Assembly (NCBI RefSeq): GCF_022842045.1
Contig: NZ_JALHQI010000005.1
Location: 1 to 64,000 of the forward strand
Direction: 5' to 3'
Length of the DNA stretch: 64,000 nt
Source: Arenimonas sp.
GTDB taxonomy: Bacteria; Pseudomonadota; Gammaproteobacteria; Xanthomonadales; Xanthomonadaceae
Below the pieces are notes generated by a model. The model was not told where the DNA came from, did not search any database, and saw only the letters and a list, made by a program, of their open reading frames with translations. Made by a program: the position numbers and the translations under genes. Of this stretch, positions 48,940 to 58,390 are shown piece by piece; position 1 is the first letter of the stretch; the number at the start of each line of letters is the position of its first letter.

Positions 48940-49731
48940 TCAGTCGATGCTGATGCCCGTCATGCCCAGGATGTTGTAGCCACAGTCGACATAGGTCACT
49001 TCGCCGGTGACGCCGGCCGCGAGGTCCGAGCACAGGAAGGCGCCGACGTTGCCGACATCCTCGATGGTGACGTTGCGGCGAAGCGGCGCGGTTTCCGCCA
49101 CGTGGGTGAGCATCTTGCGCAGGTTGCCCACGCCCGAGGCCGCCAGGGTCTTGATGGGCCCGGCCGAGATCGCGTTGACGCGGGTGCCTTCCGGGCCGAG
49201 GTTCATGGCCAGGTAGCGCACGTTGGCCTCGAGGCTGGCCTTGGCCAGGCCCATCACGTTGTAGCTGGCCAGCGCGCGCTCGGCGCCCAGGTAGCTCAGC
49301 GTCAGGATGCTGCCGCCGCGGCCCTTCATCATCGGCCGGCCGGCCTTGGCCAGCGCCGCCAGCGAGTAGCTGGAGATGTCGTGGGCGATGCGGAAGTTCT
49401 CGCGCGTGAGGTTGTCCAGGAACCCGCCCTCGAGCGCCTCGCGCGGCGCGAAGCCGACCGAGTGCACCAGGATGTCGAAGCCGTCCCAGTGCTTGCCGAG
49501 CTCGGCATACATCGCGTCGATCTGCGCGTCCTCGGCCACGTCCAACGGCAGCACGATGCTGGAGCCGCAGTCGGCCGCGGCGGCCTCGACGCGCGACTTG
49601 AGCTTGTCGTTCTGGTAAGTGAAGGCCAGTTCGGCGCCCTCACGATGCATGGCCTCGGCGATGCCGCTGGCGATGGAGCGTTGGCTGGCGATACCCACGA
49701 TCAGGGCGCGCTTGCCGGTCAAGAATCCCAT
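48940..49731 (-). CDS. fabI: Enoyl-[acyl-carrier-protein] reductase (NADH), FabI
   Basis: A 263-residue short-chain dehydrogenase-type reductase that completes each cycle of fatty acid elongation. It has an N-terminal cofactor site ([25 protein letters not shown]) and the catalytic Tyr and Lys in the FabI spacing ([23 protein letters not shown] region). It is the usual triclosan target class. A strong GGGAGGAA ribosome binding site precedes the ATG. Likely monocistronic. Confidence 0.97.
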   Translation of the reverse strand: MGFLTGKRALIVGIASQRSIASGIAEAMHREGAELAFTYQNDKLKSRVEAAAADCGSSIVLPLDVAEDAQIDAMYAELGKHWDGFDILVHSVGFAPREALEGGFLDNLTRENFRIAHDISSYSLAALAKAGRPMMKGRGGSILTLSYLGAERALASYNVMGLAKASLEANVRYLAMNLGPEGTRVNAISAGPIKTLAASGVGNLRKMLTHVAETAPLRRNVTIEDVGNVGAFLCSDLAAGVTGEVTYVDCGYNILGMTGISID

Positions 49732-49819
49732 GGTTTCCTCCCGATGGCCGCCCTACCGGCGGCGAGTGGCCGGTAGTTTGAACCGCGGCGGGCCATACCG
49801 CCAAGCATGGTGGCGCGCC

Positions 49820-51022
49820 TCAGGGGTCGATGCGGATCACCTGGCCCGGGCGCAGGATCGAACGGCCAGTGAGTCCATTGATCTCGAACAGGGCGCGCAG
49901 TGGCACGCCGTAGCGCGCCGCTATCCGCGACAGCGTGTCGCCGCGCCGGACCTCGTGCACGCGGCCGGCGTCGCCGGCGGGCGTCGCCATGGACTGGGAC
50001 GCGGTCCCTTCGCCCGTGCCGCCGGCCGCCTGCGCCAGCTGCGCCAGCGCCGTCACCGGCGCCAGCACGTCGCGCGGCACGCCCGCGACCACGCGTCCCT
50101 GGCGATAGGCGGGGTTGAGTGCACGCAGTGCGGAGGCATCCACGCCCAGCCGCACGGCCGCCTGGTCCAGGCTGTTTACGCCCGCCGGCAGCGCCACCCG
50201 CGCCAGTGGCGTGAAGCGCGCCTCGCGGGGCAGCACCAGGCCATGTCGCTCGGGTTTGTCGAACAAACAGGCCAGCGCGTGCAGCTTGGCGACGTAGTCG
50301 TAGGTGGTGTTGGACAGGCCGCGCGGCAGCCGGCTCTCGCCCGACACGCGATGGTCGCCGCTGTTGCGGAAGGCGCGCAGGACGCGGTACTCGCCGGCGT
50401 TGTAGCCCATCGCCATCGCCCGCCACTCGCCGTCGAACAGCCCGTCGAGGGTCTCCAGGTAGGACAGCGCGGCGTCCGTGGATTCCACCGGCGACAGCCG
50501 GCCGTCGTAGCCGGGCTGTATGCGGATGCCGTGGTTGCGCGCAGTGCTGGCGATCATCTGCCACATGCCCGCAGGCCCGCCCGGGCCGATCGCGGCCGGC
50601 CGGTACCAACTCTCGACGATCGGCACCAGGGCGAATTCCCCCGGCAGGTCGCGGCGCTCGACTTCCTCGACCACGTAGCCCATCAGCGGCAGGATCTGCT
50701 CGATTTGGCGGGCGAAGCTGGCCGGATGGCCGGCATAGCGCTTGCGCCAGAGCCGGTTGTGGTTGCCCTTGACGCAGATCGGGTCCGAAAACCGCGCCCG
50801 CATCCGGTCGAAGACCTCGGCGCCGGTGTCGATCGGGTCCGGCGCCGCCTCGGCGGCCGGCTCCGCCGGCGGTGTGGGTTTTGTTTGCGGCGTCGCGGCG
50901 CCGGGCACCACCCGCACCGGCGTCGCCGGCTCCAAGGGTTCGAGCGGATCGGGCCTCACCGTCGGCTGGCACGCGGCCAGCACCAGCAGCAGGAAAGCCA
51001 GGGCGATGCGGTTCGGTTTCAT
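49820..51022 (-). CDS. mltD: Membrane-bound lytic murein transglycosylase, MltD type
   Basis: A 400-residue lipoprotein. Its signal peptide ends in lipobox LAAC (MKPNRIALAFLLLVLAAC). The SLT catalytic domain has the Glu in LVPIVESWYRPAAIGPGGPAGMWQM and the later MGYNAGEYRV. One C-terminal LysM domain follows (VHEVRRGDTLSRIAARYGVPLRALFEINGL). It cleaves peptidoglycan to 1,6-anhydro muropeptides. The start at 51022 overlaps the gloB stop (ATGA), which supports it over the track start. E. coli MltD usually has more LysM repeats. Confidence 0.92.
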   Translation of the reverse strand: MKPNRIALAFLLLVLAACQPTVRPDPLEPLEPATPVRVVPGAATPQTKPTPPAEPAAEAAPDPIDTGAEVFDRMRARFSDPICVKGNHNRLWRKRYAGHPASFARQIEQILPLMGYVVEEVERRDLPGEFALVPIVESWYRPAAIGPGGPAGMWQMIASTARNHGIRIQPGYDGRLSPVESTDAALSYLETLDGLFDGEWRAMAMGYNAGEYRVLRAFRNSGDHRVSGESRLPRGLSNTTYDYVAKLHALACLFDKPERHGLVLPREARFTPLARVALPAGVNSLDQAAVRLGVDASALRALNPAYRQGRVVAGVPRDVLAPVTALAQLAQAAGGTGEGTASQSMATPAGDAGRVHEVRRGDTLSRIAARYGVPLRALFEINGLTGRSILRPGQVIRIDP

Positions 51023-51789
51023 CCGGTGAATCCATCCTTCCATTGGCGCAGCGCGGCGAACGCCTCGATGCGGTTCGCGGGCGCCCGGCCCAGGTGCGTG
51101 GCCAGCCGAGCCTGCAGCGCCGGCTGGTCGACGCGCAGGAAGGGGTTTCCCGCGCGTTCGATCGCCAGCGTGCTCGGCAGGCTCGGTTGCCCGGCACGGC
51201 GCAGCCCGGCCACGTGCGCCAGCCAGTCCTCGCGGGCCGGGTTGTCGGGTTCCACCGCCCGGGCGAAGCGGCCGTTGGCCTCGGTGTATTCATGCCCGCA
51301 GCAGACCCGGGTGTCGGCGGGCAGGGCGGCCAGGCGCTCCAGCGAAGCCAGGAACTGCGCCGGCTCGCCTTCGAACATCCGGCCGCAGCCGAGGCTGAAA
51401 AGCGTGTCGCCGCAGAACAGGTGGCCGGCGCCGTGGAAGGCGACATGGCTCCGCGTGTGCCCGGGTACGGCAAGCACGTCGAAGGTCGCGCCCAGCGCCG
51501 GCACTTCCACCCGGTCGCCGTCGCCGACGCGGACCACCTCGCCGGGGATGCGCGCATCGTCCGGACCATAGGCGGGAATACCCAGCGCCGACTGGAGCCG
51601 CGCGGCGCCGCCGACGTGGTCGGCGTGATGGTGGGTCAGCAACAGGGCGACCGGCCGAAGGCCGCCGGCGATGGCGGCCCGCACCGGGGCATCGTCACCC
51701 GGGTCCACCACCACGACGGCCCCGTCCGGCCCGCCCAGGAGCCAGATGTAGTTGTCCTGGAAGGCGGGCAGGGCGATCGCACGCAGCAA
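51019..51789 (-). CDS. gloB: Hydroxyacylglutathione hydrolase (glyoxalase II)
   Basis: A 256-residue metallo-beta-lactamase-fold enzyme that hydrolyses S-lactoylglutathione in methylglyoxal detoxification. Metal ligands: LLTHHHADHVGGAARL, PGHTRSHVAF and CGDTLFSLGCGR; GloB-specific CCGHEYTEANGRFA follows. The start is uncertain; the TTG at 51789 gives LRAIALPAFQDNYIWLL, the expected N-terminus and length, while the longer track ORF overlaps the divergent methyltransferase gene. Order mltD-gloB / yafS-rnhA-dnaQ mirrors E. coli. Confidence 0.93.
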   Translation of the reverse strand: MLRAIALPAFQDNYIWLLGGPDGAVVVVDPGDDAPVRAAIAGGLRPVALLLTHHHADHVGGAARLQSALGIPAYGPDDARIPGEVVRVGDGDRVEVPALGATFDVLAVPGHTRSHVAFHGAGHLFCGDTLFSLGCGRMFEGEPAQFLASLERLAALPADTRVCCGHEYTEANGRFARAVEPDNPAREDWLAHVAGLRRAGQPSLPSTLAIERAGNPFLRVDQPALQARLATHLGRAPANRIEAFAALRQWKDGFTG

Positions 51790-51831
51790 ACGGGGTGACC
51801 TGGGGCGCGCTGATGACGCAGAATCGCGACC

Positions 51832-52524
51832 ATGCCCCCGGCTCCCGTCCCTCGTCAACCCGACACGCCCGCCGCGGCCTGGTTCGGGCGCGAAGCCACC
51901 CTGCGCATGCTCCACGAGGTCCAGCGCCAGGCCATCCCCGAGCTGACCCGGGTGTTCGGCCACACCGGGCTGTACCTTCGGCCAACGCCCGCGCTGGCGC
52001 CGGTGCTGTCGGGCAACATGCTGGCCAACGTGGTCAGCCTGCACCGTGGTGGCGACGGGTTCACGGGCGACCTGGCCTGCCGCGACGGCCAGCTGCCGAT
52101 CGCCAGCGGCTGCGTGTCCCTGGTCTACGGCCTGTTCGTGCTCGAGACCTCGGCGGCGCCGACGGCCCTGCTGGACGAAGTGGCGCGGGTACTCAAGCCC
52201 GAAGGCGTGGCAATCCTGCTGACGCTGAACCCGTGGAGCCCGGTGAGGTTGCGCTGGGGCTTCCGCGGCCTGGTGGCGCGCGACCCGGCCGCCGTGGCCG
52301 CCGACGTCCGGGCGGCCGGCCTCGAAGTGCAGCGGCGCCGGGGAGTCGGACCGCTATGGTCCAGTTCCAAGGCAGTGGACCTGGCGGTCCGGGGCCGCGA
52401 TCATCCGTGGTCGGGCCTGCGCATGGCCAGCCTGCTGGTGGCGCGGCGCCGCGACCCCGGGATGACCCCGCTGCGCGCTGGTTCGCCCGCCCTGAAGTTC
52501 CGCCCCGGCATGAGTGCCGGCTGA
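51832..52524 (+). CDS. YafS-like SAM-dependent methyltransferase-fold protein
   Basis: A 230-residue Methyltransf_11-type protein, assigned mainly from position between gloB and rnhA (yafS in E. coli) and from the core [50 protein letters not shown] region. The Gly-rich SAM motif I is not recognisable in the N-terminal third ([12 protein letters not shown] stands there), so catalytic activity is uncertain. Divergent from gloB by 42 bases. A candidate promoter GTGACC-N18-CAGAAT ends 7 bases before the ATG. Confidence 0.8.
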   Translation: MPPAPVPRQPDTPAAAWFGREATLRMLHEVQRQAIPELTRVFGHTGLYLRPTPALAPVLSGNMLANVVSLHRGGDGFTGDLACRDGQLPIASGCVSLVYGLFVLETSAAPTALLDEVARVLKPEGVAILLTLNPWSPVRLRWGFRGLVARDPAAVAADVRAAGLEVQRRRGVGPLWSSSKAVDLAVRGRDHPWSGLRMASLLVARRRDPGMTPLRAGSPALKFRPGMSAG

Positions 52525-52549
52525 CACGATGCAACGCATGGAAGCCCGA

Positions 52550-52984
52550 ATGAAATCCGTAGAAATCCACACCGACGGTGCTTGCCTCGGCAACCCCGGA
52601 CCCGGCGGCTGGGGCGCACTGCTGCGCCATGGCGACACCGAGCGCGAGCTCGCCGGCGGCGAGGCCAACACCACCAACAACCGCATGGAGCTGCTGGCGG
52701 CCATCATGGCGCTGGAGGCGCTGAAGTCGCCCTGCGAGGTCGTGCTCTCGACCGACTCGCAGTACGTGCAGAAAGGCATCGGCGAATGGCTGCCGAACTG
52801 GATCCGCCGCGGCTGGAAGACCGCCGGGGGCGAGCCGGTCAAGAACAAAGACCTCTGGGAGCGCCTGCAGGCCGCCGCCCAGCCGCACAAGGTGCAGTGG
52901 AAGTGGGTCAAGGGCCACGCCGGCCACGTCGAGAATGAACGCGTGGACCAGCTCGCCCGCGCCGCCGCCGAAAAATTCCGCTGA
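52550..52984 (+). CDS. rnhA: Ribonuclease HI
   Basis: A 144-residue RNase H that removes RNA from RNA-DNA hybrids. The four acidic catalytic residues are visible in [36 protein letters not shown] and NERVDQLAR, and the basic handle [15 protein letters not shown] is present. I choose the ATG at 52550 ([11 protein letters not shown]) by family alignment; in-frame ATGs at 52529 and 52538 are alternatives. It begins 25 bases after the yafS-like gene and 8 bases before dnaQ. Confidence 0.95.
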   Translation: MKSVEIHTDGACLGNPGPGGWGALLRHGDTERELAGGEANTTNNRMELLAAIMALEALKSPCEVVLSTDSQYVQKGIGEWLPNWIRRGWKTAGGEPVKNKDLWERLQAAAQPHKVQWKWVKGHAGHVENERVDQLARAAAEKFR

Positions 52985-52992
52985 GGCCCGCC

Positions 52993-53700
52993 ATGCGCCA
53001 GATCGTGCTCGACACCGAAACCACCGGCCTGTCCTGGGAAAAGGGCAACCGCATCGTCGAGGTCGGCTGCATCGAGCTCATCGAGCGGCGCCCGACCGGC
53101 CGCCAGTTCCAGCGCTACTTCAACCCCGGCCGCGAGATGGAGCCGGGGGCGCAGGAAGTGACCGGCCTGAGCCTGGACTTCCTGCGCGACAAGCCGCGCT
53201 TCGAGACCGTCATCGACGAGCTGCTCGGGTTCATCGCCGGCGCCGAGCTGATCATCCACAACGCCAGCTTCGACGTCGGCTTCCTCAACCATGAGCTTTC
53301 GCTGGCCGGCGCACACTATGGTCGCCTCGAGGACCACGCCAGCGTGCTCGATACGCTGGCGATGGCGCGCGAGCGCTTCCCGGGCCAGCGCAATTCGCTT
53401 GACGCGCTGTGCAAGCGCCTGGGCGTCGACAACGGCCACCGCAAGCTGCACGGCGCATTGCTCGACGCCGAGCTGCTGGCCGAGGTCTACCTGGGCCTGA
53501 CTGCGGGCCAGGGCGACCTGGGCCTGGCGCCGCTGGGCGAACCGGAGGCCGCGGCGCGACTGCCCGGGGCCGTGGCCATCCCGGCCGCGCCGCGCCGCGT
53601 GCTGCGCGCCAGCGACGCCGAGCTGGCCGCGCACGAGGCCCGGCTGCAGAAGATCACGGCCAAGGCCGGCAAATGCCTGTGGCCCGGGCCGGCGGCCTGA
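52993..53700 (+). CDS. dnaQ: DNA polymerase III epsilon subunit (proofreading exonuclease)
   Basis: A 235-residue 3'-5' exonuclease of the DEDDh type: Exo I VLDTETTGL, Exo II IIHNASFDVGFLN, Exo III HGALLDAELLAEVYLGL. The C-terminal about 50 residues form the flexible alpha-binding tail, ending ITAKAGKCLWPGP. rnhA-dnaQ adjacency is common, though in E. coli they are divergent whereas here they run in the same direction. Confidence 0.96.
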   Translation: MRQIVLDTETTGLSWEKGNRIVEVGCIELIERRPTGRQFQRYFNPGREMEPGAQEVTGLSLDFLRDKPRFETVIDELLGFIAGAELIIHNASFDVGFLNHELSLAGAHYGRLEDHASVLDTLAMARERFPGQRNSLDALCKRLGVDNGHRKLHGALLDAELLAEVYLGLTAGQGDLGLAPLGEPEAAARLPGAVAIPAAPRRVLRASDAELAAHEARLQKITAKAGKCLWPGPAA

Positions 53701-53746
53701 CGCGTTTGGTGGATAATCGGCCGGAGCCACTGGCCTTGGGGTCGCC

Positions 53747-55267
53747 TTGAACGCCACCGTCCTGCTCACCTCGGTCGACATCAACATCCCGGGCTACCGC
53801 ATCCTGCGGCCGATCGGCGAGGGCGGCATGGCCTCGGTGTTCCTGGCCATGCAGGAGTCGCTCGACCGCGAGGTCGCGCTCAAGGTGATGTCGCCGGTGC
53901 TGGCCGCCAACGCCGAGTTCGCCGGCCGCTTCGTGGTCGAAGGCAAGATCACCGCCAAGCTGCAGCACCCGAACCTGGTGACGGTGTACGACATCGGCAG
54001 CCACAACGGCGTGTATTACTTGGCCGCTGAATACATCCCGGGCGGCACGCTGAAGGAGCGCATCGCCGCGGGCGACCTCAGCGTCGCGCACGTGCTCGAC
54101 ATCGCCACCGACATCGCGCAGGGCCTGGATTTCGCCCACGAGAAGGGCTTCGTGCACCGCGACGTCAAGCCGGGCAATGTGCTGTTCCGCAAGGATGGCC
54201 GCGTGGTGCTGGCCGACTTCGGCATCGCCAAGGCCATGGACGGCAGCAACAGCTCCACGGTCGCCGGTGCGTCGATCGGCACGCCCGACTACATGAGCCC
54301 GGAGCAGGCGCGCGGCGAGCCGGTGGACGGCCGTTCCGACCTCTACAGCCTCGGCACCGTGCTTTACGAGATGCTGGTCGGTGCGCCGCCCTACCAGGCC
54401 GCCGATCCGTTCACCGTCGCGTTGATGCACGTCACGCATCCCGTGCCGAGGCTGCCGGCGCCGCACGAATGGCTGCAGCCGCTGCTCGATGGCCTGATGG
54501 CCAAGGAGGCGGGCCAGCGCTTCAACACCGGCGCCGCGTTCATCGAGGCGCTGCATCGCGTGGTGTCGAACTCGCCCGAAGCGGCGGCAATCCAGGAAAC
54601 CCGCGCGCGCAAGCCGGGCGCCGGGCAGCGCATCGCCAGCGGCGCCGCCACCCAGCAGCGCACGCGCGTCAGCGTGGCGCGCGCCGGCAAACGACGGGCC
54701 TGGGTGCTGCCGGTGGCCGGACTGACCGGCCTGTTCGTGGTGGCGGTGCTGGCCTGGTGGCTGCTGTCGCCGTCGGCGGAGCCCGCCGGTGCAGCGGCGG
54801 ACGTCGCCGGGGCACGCCCCGACGCACGGCAGGTCGATGCGCCGGACGACCCCGGATTGCCGGCCGATTTCCAGATGCCCAAGCCGGTCGATGCCGGCGA
54901 CGCCGATGAAGTCGCGCGCCTGCTCAATGCCGCCGACCAGCTCTTCGAGTACGGCACCCGGACCGAGCCAGGCCGCAAACTGACCCTGCCCGATGACGAC
55001 AGCGCGCTGGGCTACTACCGCCAGGCGCTGCGCCTGGATCCCGAGAACGCGCGCGCGAAGGCCGGCATCGCGGGCATCGTCGCGTTCTACCGCAGCTTCG
55101 GCCACAAGGCCTGCGCGGCCGGCCGCTGGGCGCAATGCGGCGTCATCGTGCGCGCCGGGCTGGCGGTGGATCCCGCCGATGCCTACCTGCTCGGACTCCA
55201 GGACGCCGTCACCAGCGGCGAAGCGGGCGAGGAGCCTACGCTGCCGCCGGCACCACCCGCGGGCTGA
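53747..55267 (+). CDS. Membrane-anchored serine/threonine protein kinase (PknB type)
   Basis: A 506-residue protein with a TTG start at 53747. Kinase domain at about residues 17-270: Gly loop IGEGGMASV, Lys46 in VALK, Glu65, catalytic HRDVKPGN (Asp139), DFG (157-159), then GTPDYMSPEQA. All catalytic residues are present. A single membrane segment (about 319-340) separates it from a periplasmic tail with a TPR-like helical region (ALGYYRQALRLDPENARAKAG) and two Cys. It converges with a PP2C phosphatase gene 6 bases away, its likely antagonist. A GATAAT -10-like element lies at 53712-53717. Confidence 0.92.
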   Translation: MNATVLLTSVDINIPGYRILRPIGEGGMASVFLAMQESLDREVALKVMSPVLAANAEFAGRFVVEGKITAKLQHPNLVTVYDIGSHNGVYYLAAEYIPGGTLKERIAAGDLSVAHVLDIATDIAQGLDFAHEKGFVHRDVKPGNVLFRKDGRVVLADFGIAKAMDGSNSSTVAGASIGTPDYMSPEQARGEPVDGRSDLYSLGTVLYEMLVGAPPYQAADPFTVALMHVTHPVPRLPAPHEWLQPLLDGLMAKEAGQRFNTGAAFIEALHRVVSNSPEAAAIQETRARKPGAGQRIASGAATQQRTRVSVARAGKRRAWVLPVAGLTGLFVVAVLAWWLLSPSAEPAGAAADVAGARPDARQVDAPDDPGLPADFQMPKPVDAGDADEVARLLNAADQLFEYGTRTEPGRKLTLPDDDSALGYYRQALRLDPENARAKAGIAGIVAFYRSFGHKACAAGRWAQCGVIVRAGLAVDPADAYLLGLQDAVTSGEAGEEPTLPPAPPAG

Positions 55268-55273
55268 GCCCGC

Positions 55274-55975
55274 TCAGCGGCGCCGCAGCAGGATGACGGT
55301 GACGTTGTCGGAACCGCCGCCGTCGAGCGCCGCCGACACCAGGTGGTCCACGCATTCCTGCGCCGACAGTTCGGCCTGGCCCAGCAGGTGGGCGATGCCG
55401 GCGTCGTCCACTTCCTCGGTCAGGCCGTCGCTGCACAGCAGCAGCTGCTGGCCGGGACGCAGTTCACCGGACAGGGTTTCCACCTTCAGGCTCTGTGGAT
55501 CGGTGACGCCGAGCGCCTGCGTCACCACGTTGCGGTGCGGATGCGCGCGCGCCTGCTCGGCGGTGATCGCGCCCTGGTCGATCAGTTCCTGCACGTAGCT
55601 GTGGTCCGACGAAAGCTGGCGCAGCTGGCCATTCCAGAGGTAGGCGCGGCTGTCGCCGACCCAGGCCAGCTCGAAGCGGTGGTCCTGGATGCGCAGCGCC
55701 ACCATGGTGGTGCCCATCGGCAGGCTTTCGGCGCGCTGTTTGCTGTGCCGGATGATGTCCTCGTCGGCGCGGCGGATGGCGTCGGCCAGCGCACGGCCGG
55801 CGCGCACCTCGCGCACCACCGTATCGCGGGCGAGGGCGCTGGCCACTTCGCCGAATTCGTGGCCGCCCATGCCATCGGCCACCAGCCACAGCCCGAGTTC
55901 GGAGTCCCCGAAATAGGTGTCCTCGTTCAACTCGCGGCGCAGGCCGACGTGGCTCAGGTGGCCGAACTCGATCAT
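55274..55975 (-). CDS. PP2C-family serine/threonine phosphatase
   Basis: A 233-residue PPM/PP2C phosphatase of the Stp1/PrpC type. Metal-binding motifs: RELNEDTYFG, VADGMGGHEFGEVAS, WVGDSRAYLW, CSDGLTEEVDD and GGSDNVTVILL. All Asp ligands are present, so it should be active. I choose the ATG at 55975; it lies 2 bases after the barrel gene stop with a GGAG site inside that gene, so it is coupled to it. The adjacent kinase is the obvious partner. Confidence 0.93.
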   Translation of the reverse strand: MIEFGHLSHVGLRRELNEDTYFGDSELGLWLVADGMGGHEFGEVASALARDTVVREVRAGRALADAIRRADEDIIRHSKQRAESLPMGTTMVALRIQDHRFELAWVGDSRAYLWNGQLRQLSSDHSYVQELIDQGAITAEQARAHPHRNVVTQALGVTDPQSLKVETLSGELRPGQQLLLCSDGLTEEVDDAGIAHLLGQAELSAQECVDHLVSAALDGGGSDNVTVILLRRR

Positions 55976-55977
55976 GC

Positions 55978-58281
55978 TCAAAACTCCATCCGCAGGCCCA
56001 TGGCCAGGTTCCACTGCGACTCGCCGTCGCGCCCCGCCAGGTGCTCATAGTAGAAGAAACCCGAGCGCCCGCCGGTGAGCACCATGGAAAGACCCAGGCC
56101 CAGGCGGAAGTAGTCGGTGTCCAGCGGATCGCCGGTGACCAGCATCGCGGTGCCGGTGGGGTCGTTGAGGAAGCGCGCTTCCATCGCCTGCGGGTCGTCG
56201 CGGAATTCGTGCTCCCACTCCAGCTGCAGGTGCGGCATCAGCACGCCCCAGTTCGTGCTGTGGGTCCAGGTGAACTTGGTGCCCAGCACGCTGGCCAGCG
56301 ACACCAGGTCGCGGCTGGCGATGTGCAGGCCCAGGCCGCTGCCCGGCGCGCCCGCCACGGTTTGCTCGCGGATGGCGTCGAAGCCCAGCCGCGTGTACAT
56401 CAGGCGGCCGTACGGCCCGATGCCGAAGGCACCGCGGCTGTAGTCGCGGCCGAAGGTGAACGCCGTCGCCAGCAGGTCGCCGGAGGCATCCGCCACCGCG
56501 GTCTGGTCGACGGTGGTGGTGCCGCCGCCGGCCAGCGGCAGCGTGTACTGGATCCGCCGCAGCATCTCGTAGTCGTTGCGGCCCCAGGTCAGCACGCTGT
56601 CGAGGTACCAGCTGTCGGCCTGGTAGAACGTGGTGTACGCCGAAACGCTCCAGCCCCGCGTCTCCAGTCCGCCGCGGTCGCCCGGCAGGTCGGTGTCCTG
56701 GCGGGTGTAGCCCAGTGATCCGCCGATCACCCAGCGGTCGCTCTTGCGATAGTCGAGGCCGGCGGTCAGGCCTTCGATGTCGTAATCGTAGGCCGGGTCG
56801 ACCACGCCGGCCTCGGACTCGCCGCGGCCCACGGTGCCCGCCGCGAAGAAGCCCCAGCGGCTGAAGTCGGCGCCGACTTCCGCTCCGGGCTCGTCCGCGC
56901 CGAACGCGCTCGACAAGGCTCCCAGCGAGATCGGCCCGGCCGGTGTGTCCAGCGCCAGGCCGCCGAAGCGGGTTCCGCCGGTGCCGCTGCGCAGCGCCGC
57001 GATGCGGGTCTTGAGGTTCTGGAACTGCGACTGCGCGGCGCTCATCGCGGCATTGGCCTGGGTCAGGGCGACGACCGCCATCAGCTGGTCCAGCGCGTTG
57101 ACGGTCGCGTCCGGATCGAGGCCGGCGGCGGCTCCGATCTCGCGGCACCGGGCCAGCAGGTCGGTTTGCTGCGTCGTTGGCGCGGGCAGGTTGGCCAGCG
57201 CCGGGCACAGCGTGTCGATGGCGTCGGCGACCGCGCGCTGCGTGCGCGACAGCCCGGCCAGGTTGCCCAGTGCGCCGTTGAGCTGGAACACGGCGGGCGC
57301 TGCGGCCAGCGGCGAGCTCGCCGTAACCTCCACCGCTCCCGCCGTGGCCACCGTTACCGTGTTGCTGGCGACGCCAGCCCCGTCGGTCAGGGAGGTGGCC
57401 GAGGCCAGCGTGCCGACCGTCGCGGTCCAGTCCACGGTGGCGCCAGCTACCGGATTGCCCGCTGCGTCACGCAGCTCGACCTGAAGCGGCGCCGAGGTGG
57501 CCCCGGCGGCCAGGGTTTGGCCATCGCCCCCGGACACGGTCAGCGTTCCCAGCGCATCGACGGTGAGGTTGAACACGACGATCGCGGTCGGGTCGTCCTG
57601 GCGCACGGCGCTGATGGTGACCGGGCCCGGGGTCGCGCCGGCAGTGGCGGTCACGGCGGCGTTGCCGAAGTTGTCGGTGAGGCTGGTGGCGGCGGACAAC
57701 GTCGCGTCGCCCCCGGTGACCGTCCAGTCGATGCCGACGCCGACGGCGCCGAAGCCGTTGTTGGTGGCGTTGACCTGCAGCGCCGTCGCGAACGCCGTGT
57801 TGGGCAGGGTGGTCTGGTCGTTGCCGTCGATGTCGGTGAGCAGTGTCACCAATGCGTCGGTGCCGAAGTTGAAGACCAGCGAGCCCGGCGTGCAGAACGT
57901 GGGCACGCAGCTGGCCTGCACGGTGCCGGTGCCGCTCGGGGTCGGGCCGAGGTTGACGGTGAAGGTGTAGTCGGTATCGAGCAACACGGTCGGGGCGGTC
58001 GGCGGCACGATGCTGGCGCCGCCGGTGGTGTCGGACGTGATCGCGAGCACGATGTCCACCGTCGGCGTGCAGGCGACTTCCGCGCGCAGGGTGAAGCTGA
58101 CCTGGGTGCCCGCAGGGCCGGTCGCCGTGGTGGCGCCGACCGGGACGAAGTCGCAGCTTTGCGCCATCGACTGCCCACTCCACAGCAGCGAAACCGCGGA
58201 GAACAAAAGCAGCGCGGCGATTGCCCGAAGCGATGGTCTGGCGGGATGGCTGGAACGCGCCGCGCTACCCTGCGAGTCCAT
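55978..58281 (-). CDS. Outer-membrane beta-barrel (autotransporter-type) protein with Ig-like domains
   Basis: A 767-residue exported protein. Signal peptide residues 1-41 (cleavage after SMAQ, before SCDF). Residues about 40-340 are Thr/Val/Gly-rich Ig-like modules; two resemble Big_1 (VNATNNGFGAVGVGIDWTV and VELRDAAGNPVAGATVDWT). A helical linker follows (LTQANAAMSAAQSQFQNLKTRI). The last about 280 residues alternate short amphipathic strands and end in Phe (GLRMEF), as in autotransporter barrels. It is upstream of and coupled to the PP2C gene. A weak promoter TTGCAG-N15-TATACT lies at 58346-58320 on the minus strand. Ligand or passenger role unknown. Confidence 0.85.
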   Translation of the reverse strand: MDSQGSAARSSHPARPSLRAIAALLLFSAVSLLWSGQSMAQSCDFVPVGATTATGPAGTQVSFTLRAEVACTPTVDIVLAITSDTTGGASIVPPTAPTVLLDTDYTFTVNLGPTPSGTGTVQASCVPTFCTPGSLVFNFGTDALVTLLTDIDGNDQTTLPNTAFATALQVNATNNGFGAVGVGIDWTVTGGDATLSAATSLTDNFGNAAVTATAGATPGPVTISAVRQDDPTAIVVFNLTVDALGTLTVSGGDGQTLAAGATSAPLQVELRDAAGNPVAGATVDWTATVGTLASATSLTDGAGVASNTVTVATAGAVEVTASSPLAAAPAVFQLNGALGNLAGLSRTQRAVADAIDTLCPALANLPAPTTQQTDLLARCREIGAAAGLDPDATVNALDQLMAVVALTQANAAMSAAQSQFQNLKTRIAALRSGTGGTRFGGLALDTPAGPISLGALSSAFGADEPGAEVGADFSRWGFFAAGTVGRGESEAGVVDPAYDYDIEGLTAGLDYRKSDRWVIGGSLGYTRQDTDLPGDRGGLETRGWSVSAYTTFYQADSWYLDSVLTWGRNDYEMLRRIQYTLPLAGGGTTTVDQTAVADASGDLLATAFTFGRDYSRGAFGIGPYGRLMYTRLGFDAIREQTVAGAPGSGLGLHIASRDLVSLASVLGTKFTWTHSTNWGVLMPHLQLEWEHEFRDDPQAMEARFLNDPTGTAMLVTGDPLDTDYFRLGLGLSMVLTGGRSGFFYYEHLAGRDGESQWNLAMGLRMEF

Positions 58282-58390
58282 CGCTTTTCCCCTTGAATGC
58301 GGTTATAAACTGGGCCTCGAGTATAGCGGCTGGCGCGCCGCTGCAAGGGTTCCGGCGCGAGCCGCATTGCTTCCCCACGGAGCCATGCCC

